A stretch of DNA of 64,000 bases from Trebonia sp963737285 (GTDB lineage: Bacteria; Actinomycetota; Actinomycetes; Streptosporangiales; Streptosporangiaceae): assembly GCA_963737285.1 (NCBI GenBank), contig CAVTRT010000003.1, positions 3,968,001-4,032,000 on the forward strand, given 5' to 3'. The notes below the pieces were generated by a model. That model did not search any database. It worked only from the letters and a program-made list of their open reading frames with translations, and was not told where the DNA came from. Position numbers and translations under genes: made by a program. Positions 25,569 to 33,845 of this stretch are shown here, piece by piece. Every line of letters begins with the position of its first letter. The first letter of the stretch is position 1.

Positions 25569-25756
25569 GTGACGACGACCGCCAGCCTCAGCGACGAGAA
25601 CCGGGCCGCGCGGTTGCGGGACGGGCTAGCCGACTACATCAAGAGCTGGGGGACGTTCCAGACCCGGCAGGTCGAGGCAGCGTTCCGCACCGTCTCCCGG
25701 CACCTGTTCCTGCCCGGTGCCAGCCTCGACGAAGCCTACGGCCGCGACTCGCCTGG
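25569..25756 (+). pseudogene. N-terminal fragment of an FxLD-system methyltransferase
   Basis: GTG 25569 starts TTTASLSDENRAARLRDGLA and continues SWGTFQTRQVEAAFRTVSRH, FLPGASLDEAYGRD. This is the N-terminal stretch of protein-L-isoaspartate O-methyltransferase-like proteins found in FxLD lanthipeptide systems. It breaks off about 60 residues in, before the SAM motifs, and the frame ends at 25814 in unrelated sequence. It continues the reading frame of the preceding dehydratase fragment, so the original stop between the two has been lost. Confidence 0.55.
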
Positions 25757-25765
25757 TGAGCCAGC

Positions 25766-26893
25766 ATGGCCGCCCCCACCGTGGCGAGCGACAGTCAGCG
25801 CCCCGGCGATCTAGCCGAACGGCGCTTCCCGCTCACCCCGCGCCTCAAGCCAGCCTGCCACCCCCTCACCCAGCGCCTGGACCGCGTCACCTGGCTTGCC
25901 GAACAGGCCAGCAGTGCGACCAGCGACGCGACGCTGCGCGCAGCCGAGGCGCACAACCTCGCCGCGCTCATCGCCAGCGACTGCGGCATGCCCGGACTCG
26001 CCCGCGACCTGTGCTGGCGCCAGTTCGAGATCTACGCCGCAGCCGGCCCCTACGACACGACCACCGCGAAGCTCGCCCTCCAGCCGCTCATCAACCTCGG
26101 CCGCCTCCGCACCCGCGACGACGATGGCAACGGCGGCTACCAGATCGTCAAGTCCCTCTACGACGGGGTGCGATCCTCCCAGGCCGATGCAGCCATCGGC
26201 GGCTCCCGCGCTGACCTCGCCGCTCTTGTCGTCCCAGGGGATGACCATAAGGCGATCGTCGCGTGGCTCTGGACCGTCCTGCTCAGCGACGGCCTGCGCG
26301 CCTTGTGCCGGGCTGGTGACTGGACCTGCGCCCTGCGGCAGGCACAGCAGCACAATGGCATCGTGCTACGCCTCCTCGACGGCCGCCAGATCGCCGTCCT
26401 GGCCCACACGTCCACTAGTCAGCATGACGAAGCCGAGCAGCTCCTCCAGACGACAACGGCCATTGAGCCGTGGGAGCGCGTGGTGGCCGACTGCCTGCGG
26501 GTCATCAACCGCGCCACGGGCGGTCCGGCCGGACTGCCCAGCACCGCCAGGCGCCTGACTGACTCGTATCTCGCGCTCAGCGACCCGGGCAACGACATGT
26601 TCAGCGCACGCCTCGGCCTGACCGTCGCAGAGCTATCCGACTCCCGCAATGGCCGGCACGCCGTCATCGACAAGGTCGAGCGCATCGCGCTCCAGACCGC
26701 CGACGCCTACATCGCGCGAGAAGTCCTCACCAGCCCAGCGACCGACGTCAGGCACGAAGCCGGCGCCACGCTACGCCGCACCGTAGACCAAGCCGGCCTC
26801 GGCCACCCGCTGGGGACCACGCAGGTTCGCCAGCTCATGAGCGCCGTCGAATCCGCAGCAACGTCGCTCGCATCCTCACTGGCCTCCGCCTGA
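25766..26893 (+). CDS. Helical-repeat protein, unknown function
   Basis: 375 aa, almost entirely alpha-helical with TPR-like pairs (AHNLAALIASDCGMPGLARD, LCWRQFEIYAAAGPYDT, LLSDGLRALCRAGDWTCALR). The last third (VIDKVERIALQTADAYIARE) is helical too. Base use is uniform and the frame is clean, so it is probably expressed. It starts inside the 3' end of the methyltransferase fragment; the true start could be one of several later codons. It resembles the C-terminal halves of actinobacterial XRE-TPR regulators but has no DNA-binding domain. Confidence 0.6.
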   Translation: MAAPTVASDSQRPGDLAERRFPLTPRLKPACHPLTQRLDRVTWLAEQASSATSDATLRAAEAHNLAALIASDCGMPGLARDLCWRQFEIYAAAGPYDTTTAKLALQPLINLGRLRTRDDDGNGGYQIVKSLYDGVRSSQADAAIGGSRADLAALVVPGDDHKAIVAWLWTVLLSDGLRALCRAGDWTCALRQAQQHNGIVLRLLDGRQIAVLAHTSTSQHDEAEQLLQTTTAIEPWERVVADCLRVINRATGGPAGLPSTARRLTDSYLALSDPGNDMFSARLGLTVAELSDSRNGRHAVIDKVERIALQTADAYIAREVLTSPATDVRHEAGATLRRTVDQAGLGHPLGTTQVRQLMSAVESAATSLASSLASA

Positions 26894-27039
26894 GCCTTAC
26901 CCCAGCGGGCTGCTGGCCGCCGCGCTCCTGATGCCTAGCAGGCAGACGGAACTGGTAATCCCGGCCGCCCCTGACAGGCGACTGCCCAGTCGTGGCCCCG
27001 TGACACGCGCGCAGCACCCGGACCGCCTGAGCGCACCAC

Positions 27040-27178
27040 GCGGCAGAGGGGACCGCCGTTCCGCGTACGCAGGCAACCTGCCCGGGACGGTGGTGGTCAG
27101 GGACTCCAAGGCTCCAGGCACGGAACCGTGGCGGTTTCACTGCACGCGTGGCGGCGCCTCGTCAGGCAGGCTCGCTAA
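27040..27178 (+). pseudogene. DUF397 remnant
   Basis: GTVVVRDSKAPGTE, then after a one-base shift VAVSLHAWRRLVRQAR and TAA, is the C-terminal half of a DUF397 protein. No start or N-terminal WRKSSYS half is left and no XRE partner is adjacent. The rest of 26894-27293 shows no gene. Confidence 0.55.
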
Positions 27179-27244
27179 CCGGCCGTGAACCCAGCAGGCA
27201 GCAAGCTGACGCACGGCTTTGGATGCCTTCCGGCGAGCCTACCC

Positions 27245-27265
27245 AAGCGAAAGCGCCGTTCGCTT
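27245..27265. terminator. Short hairpin downstream of the GHKL ATPase gene
   Basis: AAGCGAA and TTCGCTT form a 7-bp stem around AGCGCCG, about 30 bases beyond the stop of the leftward defence operon. Modest but well placed. Confidence 0.45.
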
Positions 27266-27293
27266 CACGGGGTGCCTTTCGAGGGCTGTGTTG

Positions 27294-30200
27294 CTACTGC
27301 ATGGCCTTCTCTGACGACTTAAGGATTTCCTGTAGGTCGAGGAGGTGCTTTTCAGTGAAGTGGATCTGCACCGGAACGCCGCACAACTCGAGGGCCAGGC
27401 TGGTGCCGAAGCCGCCCTCGCGCCTTGTCCGCCATGCGGTGACCTGGTCGAGGATGTCAGGTGCTACAACGCTCCCATACTGGAACTTCGCACGACATGT
27501 CGGGCATACGCAGATCACGTTGCCTGGCCGGTCGATCCAGCGACCCTTGGTTCGCGAGATGAGGTGGAGGCCTTCGAAGTAGGGAGTTCCGTCCTTCTGC
27601 GGGAAGGTGGCGTCGCAGATCTGGCATTGCCCGGCGTACTGTTCGAATAGAAAGGCGCGGACCGACTCGTCCTTGCCCTCCCAGACCTGGTGTGTTACCT
27701 GCCGGATCCGGTCTGTCCTCCCCGGTTCCGCGGTACGGTCGTCCTGGATGGACTCCTGGACCCGGTCGCGACGGCGATCCGGGTTGCCGACTCGCCCCTC
27801 GGATCGCGGGTCATCTAGCAGAGTGGCTCCTTGCGGCGGCTTGGCAGGCTGGTCAAACACGTCTGCCAGCTCAGCCGCGTAGTCGACGAGAGCGTCCCCA
27901 ATAGGGGCGCCAGCCGATTCCCCGATTGGCTCGTCAGCTGTGTCGTGGTGCGCTTCAGCCACGGTGGCCTCGCGCTTAATGCGGGTCCGCTCTGCCAGTT
28001 CACGTTGCAGCATGGCGACGAGGTCTGGGTGGTCACTTAGGCCGCGCAGGACCTCAGCCGGTACTCCTAGCTGTCTGCTGGCCTCCTCCACGACAGGCTG
28101 TGCCATTCCAAGCGCTACCGCCAGCGCATCGTCACGCTTGTAACCCGCTGGAAGGTCGTCGAGCGTGATCTCGTCGGGACGGTAAAGCCTCCCGTCTGGT
28201 CCGGGCAGCCAGGGGAGGTCGGTCGCCAGTACGCCGATGGGGGACCGTAGTTCATTTCTTTCGGCATAGGAAAAATCCATCCGTCCCGACGTCTCAACCA
28301 CTCCACAGACGAGGTGGCTGTTCGGCGATAGCAGTTCGTTCCAGATGTATTCGGACCTGGCAGCTGTTGGGTGAAGCAGCGCAAACTCAAGGCCCTCGAT
28401 GTCCGCGTTGGGGTCGAAATTGTCGAGGCCACGTTCGTGATGGCCTTGCATGTCAGCGATCCGGACGTACCCGTGGAAGCCCGCCTTCTGGGCACGAACC
28501 GCTGGCCGGTCGCCGACTCTGAGCGATCCTAGCTTGTCCCAGTGGGCTGCGTACCGGGAGGAGAGGAACCAGGTGGCGGGGTTCCCCGCGAAGTAAAGCT
28601 CGGTCTCGGGAGTCCGCCAGTGCAGCTTGGACGGGCCAAGCAGGCGCAGGGCGCCGTCTGCTGCGTTTTCCGCAATCAGGAACGTGGTCTTCGCCAACTG
28701 CTCAAGCAAGCGTGACTTGCGATCCGCATCAGCCCTGGACAGGGCGCGGACAATCAGCTCGATGTCCGAATCGTGACGCGCGAGGTCCAAGTCGCGGATA
28801 TCCAGGCCCTCGTACCGTGGCAGCACGATGTTGATGACCTCGGTGACCGCGTCAGGCGCGGTGAAGCCTAGCGACTCAAGGTACTGCCGGGCCGGAGCCG
28901 AGGATAGGACACTGCGGCGCACGGTCGGGAACTCCGTTGCGGCCTGACCCGGCAAGTAGGCTGCCGGGAATCCGCTGGCCTTGAAGGGCAGCACGTGGCT
29001 GCCATCTTCAAGCCGGATGATCGGCTTGCTACGGGCCTGGCCCGTCCGCTCGTTCGGGAGGCGTGGCTTCCGGGACAGCGCCGGCGTCATATTGAGGAAC
29101 TCGTAGAGCTGGCTGATCCACTCGTCCGGCTGGCTGGCGAGGAACTCCGCGGTGAGCCTGGTGACGACGCCCTCGGCGGTGATCTCCTCCAATCCTGCCT
29201 CGTCGCGCAGGTATTGCCAGAGGGCCGGCGCGCGGTCTGGGGTCAGCGATTCGTGGATGAACCGGAGGGGATCGGGACTTGAGCACAGCTCGGTGAGCGC
29301 CTGGGGCGCAAGGAGGGAACGCACTGTGCCGGTTCGGGGGAGCTTCAGCTCGCTTGCCCGCGCGTAGCCGCCCCCCGCGACCGGGATAAGGGACTCGCTG
29401 GAGATGGCCGCCTTCACCGTCTTGAAAAGAGGCCAGAACATCGTGCGCTGGAAGTCATCCGGAGTGATCGGCAGTGACTGGAGGACCTCGAGCGTGAGCC
29501 GCCCACTGTCCCGAAGCTCACGGAGGACTTCGACAACCAGATTCGCTGTCTCCCTGACAAGGTGCAGGTTCCAGGCGTCGTCTTCGGGGATGTTGTCACG
29601 GGCCGGCGTGGTCCGGTATGGGCCTTGGACCAGGAAGCCGAGCCGGGTCTCCTTGGCAGTCGGAAAGAAGGCGACCAGCGGTGATCGCCTGACCCGTACG
29701 ATATCTTTTTCGGTGCCCTTCTGCTTGCTGTCATGCTCGTAGCAGAAGGCGACCTCCACGTGCTGGTCACGGTGGCTCGCGTCGCTGACATCTCGCTTCC
29801 AGATCAGCCAGTAGCTGTCGTTGGCTCCAACGGAAGCACTGTCATAGACGCGAACGAGCTGGCTTGACCGTGTGGGTCCCGTGGCGGCTTCCCGCTCAAG
29901 GGTGACGTTCGGAAGCCCTGGTCGCTTGGCGACTATCCGGCGGATGCTCCTGAGGAAAAGCAGCGATCGCGGCGCAACGTTGCCGAGCGCTGCGCTGATC
30001 TCGACAAAGGCCTTCGTGGGGGCCATATCATCTCGGTCGAAGGGGAAAACGAAAGTAGTCCCCGCCCTCGCTACCGACCGCCGCACGGTGGCATGCGGCT
30101 GGACATAATTGTCGATGCGGAAGCTCTCATTACCGCTGTAGATGTACGGGGTACGCGTGTACGCGTAGACCGACTTGAACCCGATCCCGAACTTGCCGAT

Positions 30201-30476
30201 CTTGGTGAGGTCTTCCCCCTTGGTGCCGTGTGCGACGCCGCAGATCCCGCGAACATTAGCCTCGCTGAATGGGCGGCCATCGTGCAATACCTCGAGCCGG
30301 TCCAGGTGCAGGTCAAACGTGAGAGTCGTCGCACCGGTGTCCTCCGCGTTCTGGATCAGCTCGAAGATGAAGTGCGTGCGCTCGTTGTAGAGCGACCCAA
30401 GAAGGTCGATATATGCGGTGTCCCAGCCATAGCGGGCAATGTTCTCTCGGCTGATCTGCTCGTAGTCGGTCGTCAC
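27294..30476 (-). CDS. Sacsin-like GHKL ATPase with C-terminal HNH-like motif
   Basis: 1060 aa, last gene of the helicase operon. N-terminal Hsp90/sacsin-type ATPase: FIFELIQNAEDTGATTLTF (Glu/Asn box, residues about 36-54), VLHDGRPFSEANVRGI (Asp-Gly box) and KIGKFGIGFKSVYAYT (G2 box). A long central region without a recognised domain follows (about 250-880). The tail has CQICDATF, HLISRTKGRW, GNVICVCPTCRAKF near 965-1020: the two CxxC pairs and the central His/Asn of an HNH fold, with Arg where the last His usually sits. The GTG start overlaps the helicase stop as GTGA. Proposed role: nucleotide-gated effector, possibly a nuclease, driven by or guarding the helicase. Cytoplasmic. Function inferred only. 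Confidence 0.8.
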   Translation of the reverse strand: MTTDYEQISRENIARYGWDTAYIDLLGSLYNERTHFIFELIQNAEDTGATTLTFDLHLDRLEVLHDGRPFSEANVRGICGVAHGTKGEDLTKIGKFGIGFKSVYAYTRTPYIYSGNESFRIDNYVQPHATVRRSVARAGTTFVFPFDRDDMAPTKAFVEISAALGNVAPRSLLFLRSIRRIVAKRPGLPNVTLEREAATGPTRSSQLVRVYDSASVGANDSYWLIWKRDVSDASHRDQHVEVAFCYEHDSKQKGTEKDIVRVRRSPLVAFFPTAKETRLGFLVQGPYRTTPARDNIPEDDAWNLHLVRETANLVVEVLRELRDSGRLTLEVLQSLPITPDDFQRTMFWPLFKTVKAAISSESLIPVAGGGYARASELKLPRTGTVRSLLAPQALTELCSSPDPLRFIHESLTPDRAPALWQYLRDEAGLEEITAEGVVTRLTAEFLASQPDEWISQLYEFLNMTPALSRKPRLPNERTGQARSKPIIRLEDGSHVLPFKASGFPAAYLPGQAATEFPTVRRSVLSSAPARQYLESLGFTAPDAVTEVINIVLPRYEGLDIRDLDLARHDSDIELIVRALSRADADRKSRLLEQLAKTTFLIAENAADGALRLLGPSKLHWRTPETELYFAGNPATWFLSSRYAAHWDKLGSLRVGDRPAVRAQKAGFHGYVRIADMQGHHERGLDNFDPNADIEGLEFALLHPTAARSEYIWNELLSPNSHLVCGVVETSGRMDFSYAERNELRSPIGVLATDLPWLPGPDGRLYRPDEITLDDLPAGYKRDDALAVALGMAQPVVEEASRQLGVPAEVLRGLSDHPDLVAMLQRELAERTRIKREATVAEAHHDTADEPIGESAGAPIGDALVDYAAELADVFDQPAKPPQGATLLDDPRSEGRVGNPDRRRDRVQESIQDDRTAEPGRTDRIRQVTHQVWEGKDESVRAFLFEQYAGQCQICDATFPQKDGTPYFEGLHLISRTKGRWIDRPGNVICVCPTCRAKFQYGSVVAPDILDQVTAWRTRREGGFGTSLALELCGVPVQIHFTEKHLLDLQEILKSSEKAMQ

Positions 30477-33400
30477 CGGATCACCTCTATGATTCCTGCC
30501 GCCACCCGCTCGGAGATGACGTCAACCTGCCGTGCCGCCTCAAGGGTGGACTTGCGCCGCGCGAAGTCGTCTTCGACCCGGGCCAGTTCCGACTTCTTCA
30601 TCCGGATGATCCGAGGGTCTGTCGCCTCCCGGAGATCGCCCTGCAGGCGCCGGACCCGACCATCGTGGAAGCTCTGCAGGCTGGCTAGCTTCCGGCTGAC
30701 AAGTACCTCATTCGTCTCCGCCAGCCCCCGGGTAAGCTCCCGGCGCTGGACGTCGGAAACAGCATCCAGGCCGCCGAAGGACTCAGCCAGTGCATCGCTG
30801 GAAATATCCGTCTGCGCCGTGCGCAACGGGCGCGCGGCAGGCAGCAACGAGAGCAAGACACGGGACAGCTCCGTGGCAACCTCTCCGCTATCCGTGTCCA
30901 CCGCCAGGCAGACCAGCCGAAGGTCGGGGCGGACAGCCAGTGTCTCCCACACCTCGCAAGTGAACGCATACCGGCCGGGCATCACAAGATCGCTCGTTAC
31001 CTGCAGCGCGCTGACGAGCTGGGTACCTGAGGCCACCCAGCAGGCGGTCGCGGCCCGCGCTAGCGGGTGTACCGGGGTAATGAACTCCAGTTCGCGGCGC
31101 TGCGCCGCCGACTGCTGGTCAAAGGTCAGCAGTATGTCCTCCTGCGCTTCAAGCGCCCGCACGAAGGATGTCGTGAGGCGTCCTGGGCGGCCTGCTTCCT
31201 GGACTCGTGACGTCAGTTCTCGTCGGGTGTGCTCGCTGACCCGGAGGCGGTAGATGAGTGGACTGGCGTCCTTGACGAGGGAGCCGCGAATTAGGGGCTG
31301 CTTGAGGAAAGCGTCGATGAGGCAGTGGAGGTCCGACTCGTCAACGAAGCGGCCACCGCTCACGACCTCTTCGACCTCGTCCGTGAACGCATCGTCCAGG
31401 CCGAGAAGACTCCCGCTCTCCTCGTCAAGCCGCCGCTGCTCCTCCACTCGGCGGATGGCGTTGTCCGAGATCTGCCGCGTCCGTTCCGCTATCTGCTGAG
31501 GTGACAGGGAAGGGTCAAGCGCGACGCGGTTAAGGTCCTGCGTGATCTCGCCCAGGACATCCTCAAGGTCACCGACGGAGTCCTGGAAGACGCCCAGCCG
31601 TTCGAAGCAACGGTAGAAGACACGCTCGGCGACCGTATCCGGCGTGATGAAGTTGAAGATGAGCACCTTGTCGCTGCGCTGGCCAAAACGATCGATACGA
31701 CCGATCCGCTGCTCGATCCGCATCGGATTCCACGGGATGTCGTAGTTGACGAGCCGGTCACAGAACTCGTAGTCGAGTCCTTCACAACCGACCTCGGACG
31801 AGAGCAGCACGTCGATCGCGTCCAGATCGCCGCGATCGAGCCGGAACCGCCGACGGAGATCCTCCCGTTCCTCGTCGCTGTTGCGCCCGGTGATGACCCC
31901 GGTGCGGACATCTGCACGTGTGAGGCGCTGGTGCAGATAGGAGATGGTGTTAAGGAAATAGGAGAAGACGAGGATCTTGCCCGGACTCTCGCTGTCCTCC
32001 AGCGTCATCGACACGATCTCGTGAAGTTGGTCGAACTTCGGGTCCTCAGCGGGAAGGGATGCTGCCGCAGCGACGAAGTTACGCGCCGCGGCAAGGACCT
32101 CGTCCGGAACGGCACCCCCAGCATCCTCCGCCTCGGGATCATCAGTGACATCGGAGATGGACAGGTCGCCGGACGCGAGGACTCTGTCGACAGTGGCGCT
32201 CAAGGCATTGATGGAACTTTCCGCCTGCCGCTCGAGCGTATCGAGGATGAGGCGGACGACCAGAGGATCGTGTTTCTGGAGCAAGACTTCCTCGCGGAAG
32301 GCGAGAACGGCATCGTAGAGCTGACGCTGCTCCGGCGTGAACGGCACCGACACCGTCCGCGGCTCGCGGATCGTGAACCGCCCGATGTCGCGGCGACGGG
32401 TGCGGTTCATTACGTGAGCCAGCGAGTGCAGTTCCTCCAAGTCCCGGATGCTGCGGACCCGGCCCTCATCGTCGAGGCTGTCGCCACTCATACGAGTCAC
32501 CACCTGCTGGAATCGCCGGTCCGACCGCAGGACCTTGTTGCCCCAGGTGGTGTCGGCAGCCTCCTGGACTGCGGTCGCAGCAGCAACTAGCCAGTCTTCC
32601 CGGCCAGAGGGACCGGCGCGCAGCAGTTTCGTCGCGCTGGTTAGGAACCGGTTTGGCTCGATGACGTCCTCGAAGACCTGCTTGTCCTGGAACAGCTCGG
32701 GACGGAGTAGGTGCAGCAGGGTGTATAGGTTATCCCGGTGAACCTGGACCGGAGTGGCTGTCAGCATCAGCACCGCTTCCGCGGTCAGGCACAGGCGCTC
32801 GATCAGCTGATGGCCACCACTCCCTGGAGTTCGCAGGTGATGGGCCTCATCAGCGATCACGAGGTCAAACTGCGGGGCCGGGTCGAGTTCGAGAAGGCCA
32901 CGGTGGCACCGTCGGCCCTCCGTCCCCATCAAGTAGGAACTCATCCGGAACAACTCGTAGTGGACGATGGAGCGCGAGTACTCCTGCGGCCACTCGCCCT
33001 CCATGTCGGCTTCGTCCAGGCAGTAGCGCAGAGTATCGGCGGTGAGGATGCGGAAGTCCTCATCGAACCGGCGCATCTCGGCGCGCCACTTGGTGGTCAG
33101 TGCCTTCGGGCAGAGGATCAGGACGTTCTGGAGATTCTGCCGAGTTGACAGTTCCTTCAGGATCAACCCGGCCTCGATGGTCTTGCCCACGCCCACGTCA
33201 TCGGCAACTAGGAGCCGTGGCCGGTCGGCCCGCAGTAGTCGGAGGATCGGCTTGAACTGGAACGGGATGAACTGGATCCGGGCGGACCGGAGCGAGTAGA
33301 GATGGTCGGTCTGCGGATTGTTAAGCCTGGTGGCCGTCAGGCGCGCCCGGAACTCGACGGGATCCACGAACTGGCCGTCGGCCAGCGCCTCGGTCCACTC

Positions 33401-33598
33401 ATCACCGTCGCGGCCAGCGACTGGCTGCAGTTGGTCCTCGAAGTAGACCCGACTCCGGTTCGGGGAGTGATAGACGTTGAACCGCCGCCGCCCGCCGATG
33501 GCTGGGTACTCGGCGATGATGGGACCCGCACGACTCGCGTCCGCACGTAGCGAGACGATGCTCCCCACGGCAAAGGGGTCGTGCGATAGCTCACTCAC
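30473..33598 (-). CDS. SNF2-family DNA helicase/translocase (HepA/DrmD-like)
   Basis: About 1041 aa. The start is GTG at 33596-33598: it follows GGGGGAG at nine bases and overlaps the small ORF's TGA. Motifs: Walker A ADDVGVGKTIEAGL (about 132-145), DEAH box LVIADEAHHLRT, motif III MLTATPVQ, and in the second lobe ILVFSYFLNTISYLHQRL, SSEVGCEGLDYEF and MRIEQRIGRIDRFGQRSDK. A helical C-terminal region of about 350 residues contains coiled-coil-like stretches near the end. It should be an ATP-driven double-stranded DNA translocase, as in DISARM DrmD or HepA, but no other DISARM gene is present. Followed by the GHKL ATPase with a 4-base overlap. Confidence 0.88.
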   Translation of the reverse strand: MSELSHDPFAVGSIVSLRADASRAGPIIAEYPAIGGRRRFNVYHSPNRSRVYFEDQLQPVAGRDGDEWTEALADGQFVDPVEFRARLTATRLNNPQTDHLYSLRSARIQFIPFQFKPILRLLRADRPRLLVADDVGVGKTIEAGLILKELSTRQNLQNVLILCPKALTTKWRAEMRRFDEDFRILTADTLRYCLDEADMEGEWPQEYSRSIVHYELFRMSSYLMGTEGRRCHRGLLELDPAPQFDLVIADEAHHLRTPGSGGHQLIERLCLTAEAVLMLTATPVQVHRDNLYTLLHLLRPELFQDKQVFEDVIEPNRFLTSATKLLRAGPSGREDWLVAAATAVQEAADTTWGNKVLRSDRRFQQVVTRMSGDSLDDEGRVRSIRDLEELHSLAHVMNRTRRRDIGRFTIREPRTVSVPFTPEQRQLYDAVLAFREEVLLQKHDPLVVRLILDTLERQAESSINALSATVDRVLASGDLSISDVTDDPEAEDAGGAVPDEVLAAARNFVAAAASLPAEDPKFDQLHEIVSMTLEDSESPGKILVFSYFLNTISYLHQRLTRADVRTGVITGRNSDEEREDLRRRFRLDRGDLDAIDVLLSSEVGCEGLDYEFCDRLVNYDIPWNPMRIEQRIGRIDRFGQRSDKVLIFNFITPDTVAERVFYRCFERLGVFQDSVGDLEDVLGEITQDLNRVALDPSLSPQQIAERTRQISDNAIRRVEEQRRLDEESGSLLGLDDAFTDEVEEVVSGGRFVDESDLHCLIDAFLKQPLIRGSLVKDASPLIYRLRVSEHTRRELTSRVQEAGRPGRLTTSFVRALEAQEDILLTFDQQSAAQRRELEFITPVHPLARAATACWVASGTQLVSALQVTSDLVMPGRYAFTCEVWETLAVRPDLRLVCLAVDTDSGEVATELSRVLLSLLPAARPLRTAQTDISSDALAESFGGLDAVSDVQRRELTRGLAETNEVLVSRKLASLQSFHDGRVRRLQGDLREATDPRIIRMKKSELARVEDDFARRKSTLEAARQVDVISERVAAGIIEVIR

Positions 33599-33792
33599 CA
33601 GTCTTGACTCCCCCAACCAAAAGACGCTTCCTGGCCTGGCGGATGAAATCTTAATGCAAGTCCAGTTAGGGTGCCATCCGATGAATTCGCAACTTTGAGC
33701 AACTTTTGGGAATTTGCCGCGCGCGTCACCTCGGCGTGCGCCAGCCCATCAACGTCCACATCGTTATTCCGGTCGAAGAGAAGGCCAGCCAA
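33595..33792 (-). CDS. 65-aa ORF coupled to the SNF2 helicase
   Basis: The TGA overlaps the helicase GTG (GTGA), and the frame covers the helicase Shine-Dalgarno, the standard layout for translational coupling. The peptide contains DGLAHAEVTRAANSQKLLKV and ends QEASFGWGSQDW. It has no membrane segment or cysteine. The start is a TTG at 33792 or a GTG 11 codons later; neither has a good site. It lies 53 bases after the GmrSD-like gene. No family recognised. Confidence 0.45.
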   Translation of the reverse strand: MAGLLFDRNNDVDVDGLAHAEVTRAANSQKLLKVANSSDGTLTGLALRFHPPGQEASFGWGSQDW

Positions 33793-33845
33793 AGGCGGGT
33801 GGCTGAGGCGCCCCGGCTACTGCTCGGGGTGCATCGGCCGGATCG

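Noticed and set aside
24702..25814. Active lanthipeptide/thiopeptide cluster
   Set aside because: No precursor peptide, LanB or transporter; both relevant genes are fragments.
27294..33598. DISARM system because of the SNF2 (DrmD-like) helicase
   Set aside because: No DrmA, DrmB (DUF1998), DrmC (PLD) or DISARM methyltransferase is present; a sacsin-type ATPase is not a DISARM component.
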